Positions 1 to 8,257 of a stretch of 64,000 nt of DNA are shown here, piece by piece. The notes below the pieces were generated by a model. That model searched no databases. It worked only from the letters and a program-made list of their open reading frames with translations, and was not told the origin of the DNA. This DNA comes from Qipengyuania psychrotolerans (GTDB taxonomy: Bacteria > Pseudomonadota > Alphaproteobacteria > Sphingomonadales > Sphingomonadaceae), in the NCBI RefSeq assembly GCF_019711355.1, contig NZ_CP081297.1:1054001-1118000 (forward strand). The letters run 5' to 3'. A program made the translations under genes and the position numbers. Every line of letters begins with the position of its first letter. Within the stretch, counting starts at the first letter, position 1.

Positions 1-203
1 TGTCCGTCATAGTGGGTATGAATGTCCACAAAGCCCGGTGCCACCAGCATTCCCGCTGCATCAATTTCTTCTGCGCTGTCACCGGTCACCTTACCCACTT
101 GGGCGATCAGGCCGTCCTTGACTGCGATGTCTCCAATGAAGCGCTCAGCGCCGGTTCCATCTACGATGGTTCCGTTGCGAATGATCAGGTCGAATGCGGG
201 CAT
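1..203 (-). CDS. N-acyl-D-amino-acid deacylase-type amidohydrolase, N-terminal part
   Basis: Only the first 67 codons are inside the window; the gene runs off the left edge. The start ATG is at 203-201. The protein begins with the usual amidohydrolase beta-strand pattern (IIRNGTIVDGTG) and reaches the first metal-binding motif HTH (residues 62-64, in VDIHTHYDGQ). This motif context is typical of D-aminoacylase and N-acyl-D-amino-acid deacylases, zinc enzymes that release D-amino acids from N-acyl forms. The start lies 67 bases after the MFS gene on the same strand, so it may be the last gene of that transcript. The exact substrate cannot be judged from this fragment. Confidence 0.8.
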   Translation of the reverse strand, partial: MPAFDLIIRNGTIVDGTGAERFIGDIAVKDGLIAQVGKVTGDSAEEIDAAGMLVAPGFVDIHTHYDG

Positions 204-270
204 GTCTGTGGATTCCTCTCTTCCGTTAAAGAAGGTTCCACATTGCAACCGATGAGTCCAATTTTTTGCG

Positions 271-1752
271 TTATCGTGCCTCGGCAGGCATTCGGACGGA
301 TAAGAGGAAGCCGAATCCGATCGCGAACAGGATTGTGATCGAAGCCATCCCGATCCGCTGGTCATTGAACCACAGGGTGAAATACTGGACCAGTAGCGGC
401 CCCATCCAGACCGTGATCGTTCCGGCAATGGCAAACAGACCAAAGAACTCGCCGCTGCGCCCCGGCGGTGCGAGGGTGACCAGCATGGTTCTGCTGGAGG
501 ATATGCTTGCCGTCACAGTGACGGCCACGACGCTGATCAGGCCAAGGTAAGTCAGGTCCGACAAGGTCTGGAACACCAGTCCGTCCCACACTTGAAAGTT
601 ATCTATCATGCCGAAGAACAGGCTTTCCTGTGTCAGGCTCCATTGCACGAGCATGGCGGCTACCATGCCGACAATTTCAATGATCAGGGCGTTTTTCACG
701 CCGACCTTGTGATCGAGCCAGCCGCCGAAAATACCGCCCAGAAACGCCCATGCGCTGGCAAATATCGCGTAGCAGAGCATTTCTAGGAAACCCCACTCGA
801 GGAACAGCGCGACATAGACTGCGCCCAGTGCGAGTAGGGCTGCCATCCCGTCGGCATAGAACATTCGGGCGAGCAGATATTTCATGAGTTCGCGGTATTG
901 AGCCGCCTCGCGCAGGGTCTTTACGACACTTCGCGCACCGTCAACTACAGCCCGTCTCCAACTGGCGCCTGGTATGCCAGGATCGTTGGCGTGCAGGAAA
1001 AACGGAATGGAGAATGCCGCCAGCCATACCGCGCAGATCGGACCAGCTATCCTGACATGCTCAAACTCGGAGGTGTCGATGCCAAATTGAGGTTCGGCAA
1101 ATGGCCAACCGATCATCTCAGGCAAAACGAACAACAACACCAGCGCGAGGAAGATCAGCGTGGCAGCCAGATTGCCAAGGCCCAGCCCGAGGCCTGAAAT
1201 CATGGAGAGGCGGTCTTTGGTGCCGGCCACGCTCAACATCGAGTTATGTGTGACCTCGGAATAGGTAAAACTGACATAGGCAATCACCAGCAGCGCCATG
1301 ACGGCGCTCGCCGGCAAGCCTTGGCCCCCGGGCTGGGCAAACCAAAGAAGCGCCGAGCAAGTAGTGATCGACACCAGGAAAATAGCCAGTAGCGGTTTAA
1401 GCCGTCCGCCCCGGTCGAGTGCGGCCCCGAGAAAGGGTGCGGTCAGTGCCGCGATAATCCCGGCCCACTTCGTGACCGATGCGATTGTCGCCTGCCCTTG
1501 GGCGTTTGCGGCGTTGCGCGCTTCGTCCTGACCAAGATGGCCAAGTTCACCGCTTGCAATGAGATCCGCCCCGATGATGTCGCGCGCGAAATAGGGCGCG
1601 AAAATGTAGATGACGATCAACAGGTAATAGGGATTACGAGCCCACTCGAAGACAGCCCATGCAAAGCCGGTTTTGCCCAACGCACCGCCTTCACCCGAGT
1701 GGGGTCGGGCGGCGAGAGGGCGGAAATTCGGGTCGGCTTGAGCGGTTTCCAT
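271..1752 (-). CDS. MFS transporter of the UMF1/Atg22-like family
   Basis: A 493-residue polytopic inner-membrane protein with about 12 hydrophobic segments. The N-terminal segment FAWAVFEWARNPYYLLIVIYIF has the layout of UMF1 (Atg22-like) major facilitators, which place a conserved W-x-D/E-W-A-x-x-P motif at this point. A second conserved patch, LGAALDRGGRLKP around residue 110, is the MFS loop 2-3 signature. Atg22 itself effluxes amino acids from the yeast vacuole; the substrate of the bacterial members is unknown. The gene starts 39 bases after phaZ and is probably co-transcribed with it, but a link to PHA metabolism is only inferred from position. Confidence 0.8.
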   Translation of the reverse strand: METAQADPNFRPLAARPHSGEGGALGKTGFAWAVFEWARNPYYLLIVIYIFAPYFARDIIGADLIASGELGHLGQDEARNAANAQGQATIASVTKWAGIIAALTAPFLGAALDRGGRLKPLLAIFLVSITTCSALLWFAQPGGQGLPASAVMALLVIAYVSFTYSEVTHNSMLSVAGTKDRLSMISGLGLGLGNLAATLIFLALVLLFVLPEMIGWPFAEPQFGIDTSEFEHVRIAGPICAVWLAAFSIPFFLHANDPGIPGASWRRAVVDGARSVVKTLREAAQYRELMKYLLARMFYADGMAALLALGAVYVALFLEWGFLEMLCYAIFASAWAFLGGIFGGWLDHKVGVKNALIIEIVGMVAAMLVQWSLTQESLFFGMIDNFQVWDGLVFQTLSDLTYLGLISVVAVTVTASISSSRTMLVTLAPPGRSGEFFGLFAIAGTITVWMGPLLVQYFTLWFNDQRIGMASITILFAIGFGFLLSVRMPAEAR

Positions 1753-1791
1753 CGGTCGTTATCTCCTGTCCGATGGCCCGCAGACAACGCG

Positions 1792-2634
1792 TCAGGCGGC
1801 CCGTCGCGTTTCGCTTTCTGTGTCTGGTCCATCCAAGAACGTGCGGAGGGCGTCTACGCTCTCGTCGGCATGGGTGAGGAGAAACAGATGGCCTCCGCCT
1901 TTCATGACTTCGAGACGCGCGTTGCGAATGACCGAAGCCAGGATACGGCCGTTGATGAGCGGTACGATCTGGTCATCGTCTCCCATCATGATCAGCACTT
2001 CCTTATTCAGGAATGGCAACGCAGGCAGGCTGGTCCAACCGAGCATCGCGAGGAGCTGGTAGACATAACCGCGAGGGGAAGGGGGTTTGAGGCGGCCGAT
2101 ATGGCTGTCTTTTTGGTGTGCTGAACCATCCTGATCGACGCCGCCATAGAGCGTGGCGAAATGCTCGTTCATGAATTTCGCATCGATATAGCGGCGCGGG
2201 TCAGCCATTTTCGAAAGGGCAGCCGGATTTCCTGGGACCATCAACATGCCTGCAGTGGTCGCGGCGAGCACCACGCGGCGGGTACGCCTTGGATGCTGCA
2301 AGGCGAAATGCTGCGCCATCGCGCCGCCCCAGCTCACTCCCATGACGTCGACAGTGCCGACGCCCAGCTGGTCGAGAATTTGCGTAGCAGTCCAGCACAT
2401 CGTGAACGGATTGTACGGCATCACCGGATCCGGGCTTTCACCTGTGCCCGGCATATCGAACATCACGAACGCCCGCTCCGTCAGCATTTCTGCCAGCGGT
2501 GCGACGGCTTCTATGTTCGCTCCGATCCCGTTGAAAAACAGGATCGGCGGGTAATCGCTTTTCTCACCCAGCCGCCAGTGTGCAACACGCAGCGTGCGAC
2601 CGCCAGCCTCGATCAATTCGACCGTGGCGGTCAT
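1792..2634 (-). CDS. phaZ: Intracellular polyhydroxyalkanoate depolymerase (PhaZ, alpha/beta hydrolase)
   Basis: A 280-residue alpha/beta hydrolase that closely follows the pseudomonad medium-chain-length PHA depolymerase pattern: FNGIGANIE near residue 34 (oxyanion region), nucleophile S101 in GVSWGGAMAQ, the YGG element, LGWTSLP, acid residue around D221 in GDDDQIVPLIN, and H249 in GGGHLFLLT. It would release 3-hydroxy acids from stored PHA granules in the cytoplasm. The ATG at 2634 was chosen because the domain starts there; an open frame extends to 2889 but overlaps phaC. It lies 55 bases after phaC, separated by a strong hairpin. A general hydrolase is the alternative, but position beside phaC argues against it. 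Confidence 0.88.
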   Translation of the reverse strand: MTATVELIEAGGRTLRVAHWRLGEKSDYPPILFFNGIGANIEAVAPLAEMLTERAFVMFDMPGTGESPDPVMPYNPFTMCWTATQILDQLGVGTVDVMGVSWGGAMAQHFALQHPRRTRRVVLAATTAGMLMVPGNPAALSKMADPRRYIDAKFMNEHFATLYGGVDQDGSAHQKDSHIGRLKPPSPRGYVYQLLAMLGWTSLPALPFLNKEVLIMMGDDDQIVPLINGRILASVIRNARLEVMKGGGHLFLLTHADESVDALRTFLDGPDTESETRRAA

Positions 2635-2675
2635 TGGTTCGTTCTTCGATGCGGTCACACGATTATCCTGCTGCT

Positions 2676-2695
2676 TGCTGACAAGTGTGTCAGCA
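2676..2695 (-). other. Intercistronic hairpin between phaC and phaZ
   Basis: A perfect 8-base-pair stem (TGCTGACA / TGTCAGCA) with a 4-base loop. It contains the phaC stop codon (2692-2690). No T-run follows on the minus strand, so it is not a standard intrinsic terminator. It could protect or process the phaC message and set different amounts of synthase and depolymerase. Confidence 0.6.
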
Positions 2696-4378
2696 CTCCT
2701 CCATAACGTAGAGACCGGGGGCGGGGTCCAGCGGTTTATAGTCTTTGTTCCCCAGTTTTGCGGGAGCTTTCTTCTTCTTGCCGCCGCGCGCCTGCACCCA
2801 TTCCATCCAATATGGCCACCAAGAGCCTGAAACTTCTTCAGTTCCCTTGAGCCACTCGTCAGCGGTTTCCGGCAGCTTCTTTTTGTCATCTTTCTGGATG
2901 TAATACCGGGCTTTTGGGTTGCCCGGGGGGTTCAAAATGGCCTGCATGTGGCCCGAATGTGACAAAACGTAGGTCACATTCTTGGAGCCAAACAGGCGGG
3001 TAGAGCGATATGTCGCCTTCCATGGAGTGATGTGATCGGTGACGCCGCCAAGGATAAACAGGTCGCTGGTGACCTTTGAAAGGTCGATCTTGTGGTCGAC
3101 CATCTCGACCTCACCCTTCTTGGTGAAGGCAAGCGTTTCGAAAACGGTCAGGAAATCGCCCATCAGCGAAGCTGACAGGTTGGTCGCATCGGCATTCCAG
3201 AACAGGACGTCAAAAGCGGGCGGATCCTGACCAAGCAGGTAGTTATTGATGACGTAGTTCCAGATCAGATCATTCGGACGCAGCCAGGCGAAGCCGCGCG
3301 CCAGGTCATCGCCCTTGATGACACCTTTTTTCGCAGCCCTGCGCTTGGCGAGCGAAAGTCCGTTTTCGCTCACCAGCGAACCGGCTTCGATATCATTCTG
3401 CTTCGGGTGCAGCACACAAACCATCAAGGTCAACGCGCCGAGCAGATCGTCCTTGTCCGACGCCATTTTGCTGGCGAGCATGGATGCGGTCTGCCCGCCC
3501 GAGCAACCGGCCGATACATTGACCTTTTTGGAACCGGTGATCTTGCTGACCGCCTCCATGGCCTCGCGGCAGGAATGCACATAGTCGGCCATATCCCAGT
3601 GGCCCTGTTCCTTGGTCGGGTTCTTCCAGCTGATCACGAAAGTCTGGATTCCGTTATCCAGCTGGTACTTCACCACCGATTTTTCAGGCGTGAGGTCATT
3701 GATATACATCTTGTTGATCTGCGGGGGGATGGTGAGCTGCGGGATCTCGTACACTTCGTCAGTCGTCGGGGCGTATTGCACCAATTCCATCATTTCGGTC
3801 CGCAAAACGACCGAGCCCTTCGACGTGGCGATATTCTCGCCGAGTTTGAATGGCTTCTTGTCGACCTGACTCACCATGCCCTTGTTATGGACCATGTCTT
3901 CATAGGCGTTCTTGAGGCCCTTGATCAGGCTCAGGCCGCCGGAATCGATTGCCATCTTCTGCGCGGTGGGATTGCCAATCAGCGTATTTGTTGGCGCCAA
4001 ACCATCGATGATGATGTTGGAGATGAACCGCGCGCGATCCTTCTCAAGCTCGTCCAGCTCCAGGTCTTCCAGCCAGCGCGAAGCGCCTTTCTGGACCGCA
4101 AGATAGTACTGCATCCCGGCGCGCATGAACGGATTGTACTGCCATGCCGGATCCTTGAACCGTTTGTCCTTGGGATCGGGAGTGATATCGCTCTTGCCGG
4201 TCATGATCTTGATCATGTCCTGACCCACTGCTTGGCTATGCTGCATCAGTCGCTTGGGGTCTGATGCCGTCTCGCGCAGCATGACGGCAACCGCACCGAA
4301 AATATCCTCGCGCGTGAGACCAATGAGCGGGCCGAGTGCGCTGGTGGATTGTGCGGCTTCGTCTTCGAGCTGTGCCAT
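2690..4378 (-). CDS. phaC: Polyhydroxyalkanoate synthase, class II-like (PhaC)
   Basis: A 562-residue PHA synthase, which polymerises (R)-3-hydroxyacyl-CoA at the granule surface. The catalytic cysteine lies in the lipase-like box AGCSGGQ near residue 292; the acid is in GGVTDHITPW and the histidine in SHSGHMQAILNPP. Length and cysteine position resemble the class II (pseudomonad, medium-chain) enzymes, and the phaC-phaZ order does too. The ATG at 4378 was preferred over the open frame to 4465 because an AGAGGA ribosome site lies 12 bases upstream and the longer form would overlap the reductase gene. Substrate chain length cannot be read from sequence alone. Confidence 0.92.
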   Translation of the reverse strand: MAQLEDEAAQSTSALGPLIGLTREDIFGAVAVMLRETASDPKRLMQHSQAVGQDMIKIMTGKSDITPDPKDKRFKDPAWQYNPFMRAGMQYYLAVQKGASRWLEDLELDELEKDRARFISNIIIDGLAPTNTLIGNPTAQKMAIDSGGLSLIKGLKNAYEDMVHNKGMVSQVDKKPFKLGENIATSKGSVVLRTEMMELVQYAPTTDEVYEIPQLTIPPQINKMYINDLTPEKSVVKYQLDNGIQTFVISWKNPTKEQGHWDMADYVHSCREAMEAVSKITGSKKVNVSAGCSGGQTASMLASKMASDKDDLLGALTLMVCVLHPKQNDIEAGSLVSENGLSLAKRRAAKKGVIKGDDLARGFAWLRPNDLIWNYVINNYLLGQDPPAFDVLFWNADATNLSASLMGDFLTVFETLAFTKKGEVEMVDHKIDLSKVTSDLFILGGVTDHITPWKATYRSTRLFGSKNVTYVLSHSGHMQAILNPPGNPKARYYIQKDDKKKLPETADEWLKGTEEVSGSWWPYWMEWVQARGGKKKKAPAKLGNKDYKPLDPAPGLYVMEEC

Positions 4379-4448
4379 ATTGTTCGGATCCTCTTGGTTC
4401 TTAACTTTTTTCAGTATTTCAACGCAGGGAAGGGCGCCAGTGTTCCGT

Positions 4449-5756
4449 CTATTGTCGGGCCGCAATCATGCTTGCAATATCGACGAATTTTTCTCGCGGT
4501 GCGCCCTCTCTTGCCGCTGCCGCCTCGGCTTCATCAATCTTTTGCCAGTCGCGGAAAGTCACGATGTCGAGATGGCGTTTCGCGGCAAGCTCATCAAAGC
4601 CGTCGCGGCCTTTCTTGCGTGACCCTTGTCCAATGTCTTGCGCGACCTTTTCGATAACGCCGTATCCATCGGGGCGATTGGTGCCAATGGTGCCAGTCGG
4701 GCCACGCTTGGCCCAGCCGACACAGTACAGTCCGGGGAGAATGCGTCCATCGTCATTGGCGAAGCGGCCTTGGCGTTCGTCAAAAGGGACGCCTTCGACC
4801 GGTGAGGAGCGGTATCCGATGCAGGTGACCACGAGGGTCGCTGGAATCTCGTAGGTCTCGCCAGTGCCGATGGCGCGGCCTTTTTCGATTTTGGTTCGTT
4901 CGACTTCGACGGCGCGCAATTTTCCATCTTCCTCGATGAACCGCGTGGGGTTGGCGAAAAAATCGATCTCGATCCCGATGGCTTTCTCGCCGTGGATATT
5001 CTCGGGAATGGCAGCAAAGTCACGCAGGAGACCGACCGATTTTCGCTGGCCGGGCTCGAGGATCGCATCATCATCGACCGGCGGCAGATCGGATTTGTCT
5101 ACCCGGGGGCTTGCCCGTTCCAGATGCATGAGCTCGCCCAGTTCCTTGGGCGTCATCATGATCTGGTGCGGTCCACGCCGGCCCACGATCGTGATCGTGT
5201 CGAGCTTGGAGCCTCGCAAGGCAGACAATGCGTGTTCGACGATGTCGGACCCGGCGAGCTCATCCTCTGTTTTCGAAAGAATGCGGGCGACATCGAGTGC
5301 AACATTGCCCATTCCGATAACAACCGCGTTGCGTCCCTGGAGGTCGGGATCGATATTCGCGAACTCGGGGTGGCCATTGTACCAACCCACGAATGCGGCG
5401 CTGCCCAGAACATTGGGCAGGTTCTCACCCTCGATACCCAGCGTCCGGTCCTCCGGGGCACCGGTGGCGAAAATGACAGCGTCGTAGAGCTCCTGCAATT
5501 CCGCGACTGTCACGTCTTTGCCAACATCGACATTGCCGACAAACCGAACGTTGTCGCTAAGCGCAGTCTTCTCATATCGTCGGGCGACACCTTTGATAGA
5601 CTGATGATCCGGTGCGACACCTGTTCTGATCAGGCCATATGGAACGGGAAGCTTGTCGAACACGTCAACACGGGCATCCTCGCCCCATTGTTTTCCGGCC
5701 GCTTCGGCAGTGTAATAGCCTGCAGGTCCAGACCCGATAATCGCGATATGACGCAT
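4449..5756 (-). CDS. Ferredoxin-NADP+ reductase, adrenodoxin-reductase type
   Basis: A 435-residue FAD/NADPH flavoprotein. The FAD site is IIGSGPAGYYTAE at the N-terminus, the NADP site is VIGMGNVALDVAR near residue 150, and the C-terminal FAD motif GWAKRGPTGTIGTNRPDG is diagnostic for the adrenodoxin reductase/FprA family. It moves electrons between NADPH and ferredoxin, for example for P450s, Fe-S assembly or the ferredoxin used by KorAB (50.7 kb). It lies 70 bases upstream of phaC on the same strand, so co-transcription is possible but not shown. Confidence 0.92.
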   Translation of the reverse strand: MRHIAIIGSGPAGYYTAEAAGKQWGEDARVDVFDKLPVPYGLIRTGVAPDHQSIKGVARRYEKTALSDNVRFVGNVDVGKDVTVAELQELYDAVIFATGAPEDRTLGIEGENLPNVLGSAAFVGWYNGHPEFANIDPDLQGRNAVVIGMGNVALDVARILSKTEDELAGSDIVEHALSALRGSKLDTITIVGRRGPHQIMMTPKELGELMHLERASPRVDKSDLPPVDDDAILEPGQRKSVGLLRDFAAIPENIHGEKAIGIEIDFFANPTRFIEEDGKLRAVEVERTKIEKGRAIGTGETYEIPATLVVTCIGYRSSPVEGVPFDERQGRFANDDGRILPGLYCVGWAKRGPTGTIGTNRPDGYGVIEKVAQDIGQGSRKKGRDGFDELAAKRHLDIVTFRDWQKIDEAEAAAAREGAPREKFVDIASMIAARQ

Positions 5757-5938
5757 ATGCGGTATTCTCCCCCGCCTCTCCGAGGGATGACCATGCCTCC
5801 CCTCTCGCCGCGAGGCAAGCTCCCGCTACCGGCGCGCCTGTGCGGCTTGCTATGGTTATGCATTGAGTAACGATTTCCGGCTAGAGACGCGTGCTCGCTG
5901 ATTTGGCGAATATGACTGACAATTATTCGGAAACAGGC

Positions 5939-8167
5939 ATGAGTGGATTCTTCACCAAGCGGTCAAAAGGCAAATCTGGAGCCCGGAAGAGGGGCTCACC
6001 GCCGAAATCGGCGAATGATGTCGCTACGCCGCGGTCTGTTTCGCGCCTTGAATTGCTCGACAGCTTCGAGAACGCCGGTCTGGGTTGGTTTTGGGCGAGC
6101 GACGAAGCAAACCGTATTATCTACCTGTCTCCTGCTGCTTTGGAAAAGCTGGGTCTCACCGAAGCCGAAGTCTTCGGACAGCAGCTCGCGGATTTTTTCC
6201 TGCAAGACGAAGAGCATATTCGCGAGGGGCGTCCGCTCAAATTTGTCCTGAGTGCGCGCAACTCGATCACCCATCATCCCGTGAGTATCGCCAATGGCGG
6301 CAATGATCCGCAGTTCTACTGGGAACTGACGGGCATTCCGCAGTATGATGAAGAGAGAAATTTCACAGGTTATCGCGGCAGCGCGAAGGACATAACGTCC
6401 ACGCGCGCATCCCAGCTAGATGCGGAACGGATGGCCCAGTACGATTCGCTGACCGGGTTGGCAAACCGTCACCGGATGTCCAAGCGGCTGGCATCTACGC
6501 TCAAAGCCTTTCACGCATCGCAGAGAAGCTGTGCGTTGTTCATGCTGGATCTGGATCGCTTCAAGCAGGTGAACGACACGCACGGTCACCCTGCCGGCGA
6601 CGACTTGCTGAAGCAGGTTGCAAACCGGATCGAACGCATTGTCGGCAACAAGGGCGAAATCGGCCGCTTGGGCGGCGATGAATTCCAGATCATGCTGCAG
6701 GATATCGACGACCGCGCCGAACTGGGCGAACTCGCTGATCGCCTTATCAAGATGATTTCGCAGCCATATCAGGTGAACGATGCCCGGGTAACCATCGGAA
6801 CGTCGGTAGGTATTGCGGTCTCGCCCTTTGACGGGGTCGAACCTGAAGAACTGATCAAGGCTGCTGACCTTGCGCTGTATGGGGCGAAGAACAAGGGCAA
6901 GGGCTGCTACCGCTTCTACAACGTGGACATGCGTGACGGGGCACAAACCCGCAATCAGATCGAGACGGATCTGCGCAGGGCGATGGAAGAGGGCGAATTG
7001 CGCATGTACTATCAGCCGATAGTCAGCGCCAAGGATCATAATCTCAAATGCCTCGAGGCATTGATCCGGTGGGAACACCCGGAGCGAGGCTTCATTCCCC
7101 CGTCGCAGTTCATACCGGTCGCCGAAGAGATCGGCATGATTATCGAACTAGGTGATTGGGCGCTGCGCGAGGTTTGCCGCGAAGCATCGACCTGGCCCTT
7201 TGAACTCCGCGTGGCTGTCAACGTTTCGGCCATCCAGTTCGCGCACGACGACTTTCCGCGGAGGGTCAAGGAAGCGCTGCAGGATACTGGCATGCCAGCG
7301 GCCCGGCTCGAGCTCGAGATTACCGAAAGCGTTTTCGTCGGCGATGCAGCGCGAACCCAGCAGATATTCGAAGAACTCAAACGGATTGGCGTCCGGCTGG
7401 CACTGGACGATTTCGGTACCGGATACTCTTCGCTGAGCTACCTCCAGAAAGCGCCGTTCGACAAGATCAAGATCGACCGTGCATTCGTCCAGGGCGCGAC
7501 TGAAAAGGGCAACAACAACCCTGCGATTATGTCGGCAATCGTCAGCCTCGCGGAATCGCTGAAGATGGAAACGGTCGCTGAAGGTGTCGAAACGAAAGAC
7601 GAATTGAACCTGGTGAAGGAGCGGGGCGCGAGCCACATCCAGGGGTTCATATTCTCGCCGGCAATTCCTCACGATGAGCTGCTCGAACGGCTTGAGACCA
7701 AGCAGTTGACTTATGAAGCTCGCGGACCCGAGCGCTTCCGTGCCGAACGCAAGAGCGTTTATCGCCGGGTGGGTATGATCCATGAAGATCATCGCTACCA
7801 TGTAGTGATGCGCGACCTTTCCAAGACGGGCGCACGGGTGGAAGGCCTCCTCAATGTGCCGATCGGAACCAACGTGGTATTAGATCTCGGTGGCGGTCAG
7901 CTCGCTGTTGCGACTGTGAGGCGTTCCGACGAGTTCACCCAGGGGCTCGAATTCGAAATGCCGCTGATAAGTGACGGCTCCGATGGCCTGTGCACCAGGC
8001 ACCGCGTGTCCCCGTACGAAATTGCGTCAGCGTCTAACGCGCCTCTCGCGAGCCTTCCCGAAGATCCGTACGCAATCCTGATGGCAGAAAACGCGGCCAA
8101 CGGCACGCGGAAGCAGTTCATGGAAGTCGATATCAGCAAAAATTCGCATCGCAGAAAAGCTGGATAA
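5939..8167 (+). CDS. PAS-GGDEF-EAL-PilZ cyclic-di-GMP protein with intact EAL site
   Basis: About 742 residues in four parts: PAS sensor (roughly 30-165), diguanylate cyclase GGDEF (170-330, RLGGDEFQ), phosphodiesterase EAL (340-600) and PilZ (from about 610). All catalytic EAL elements are present: LEALIRW, ELEITESV, ALDDFGTGYSSL, IKIDRAF, AEGVET and the QGF motif. The inhibitory RxxD site before GGDEF is absent (NKGE at that position). PilZ shows KxxxR followed by DxSxxG. There is no membrane segment, so the protein is cytoplasmic. Start ATG 5939 has a GGAA site 7 bases upstream; ATG 5912 or GTG 5891 are alternatives. A close paralogue follows directly. Confidence 0.93.
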   Translation: MSGFFTKRSKGKSGARKRGSPPKSANDVATPRSVSRLELLDSFENAGLGWFWASDEANRIIYLSPAALEKLGLTEAEVFGQQLADFFLQDEEHIREGRPLKFVLSARNSITHHPVSIANGGNDPQFYWELTGIPQYDEERNFTGYRGSAKDITSTRASQLDAERMAQYDSLTGLANRHRMSKRLASTLKAFHASQRSCALFMLDLDRFKQVNDTHGHPAGDDLLKQVANRIERIVGNKGEIGRLGGDEFQIMLQDIDDRAELGELADRLIKMISQPYQVNDARVTIGTSVGIAVSPFDGVEPEELIKAADLALYGAKNKGKGCYRFYNVDMRDGAQTRNQIETDLRRAMEEGELRMYYQPIVSAKDHNLKCLEALIRWEHPERGFIPPSQFIPVAEEIGMIIELGDWALREVCREASTWPFELRVAVNVSAIQFAHDDFPRRVKEALQDTGMPAARLELEITESVFVGDAARTQQIFEELKRIGVRLALDDFGTGYSSLSYLQKAPFDKIKIDRAFVQGATEKGNNNPAIMSAIVSLAESLKMETVAEGVETKDELNLVKERGASHIQGFIFSPAIPHDELLERLETKQLTYEARGPERFRAERKSVYRRVGMIHEDHRYHVVMRDLSKTGARVEGLLNVPIGTNVVLDLGGGQLAVATVRRSDEFTQGLEFEMPLISDGSDGLCTRHRVSPYEIASASNAPLASLPEDPYAILMAENAANGTRKQFMEVDISKNSHRRKAG

Positions 8168-8188
8168 GGCGCAGCACCCTGATGGCGT

Positions 8189-8227
8189 TAGGCTAAAAAT
8201 AACCATTTTATCCTAGATATCAGCCTA
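8189..8227. repeat. Spaced inverted repeat between the two GGDEF-EAL genes
   Basis: TAGGCT at 8189-8194 is repeated in inverted form (AGCCTA) at 8222-8227, with an AT-rich centre. It lies in the 90-base gap ahead of the second GGDEF-EAL gene and could be a regulator site or part of its promoter. The arms are short, so the significance is low. Confidence 0.35.
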
Positions 8228-8257
8228 CCAATTCAATCTTGTTGAGGTCTACCCGCC

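Noticed and set aside
2635..2889. N-terminal extension of the phaZ frame
   Set aside because: It would overlap phaC by about 200 bases, and the alpha/beta hydrolase domain starts at the ATG at 2634.
3407..4264. 285-codon plus-strand open frame across phaC
   Set aside because: Antisense shadow of phaC with no family features.
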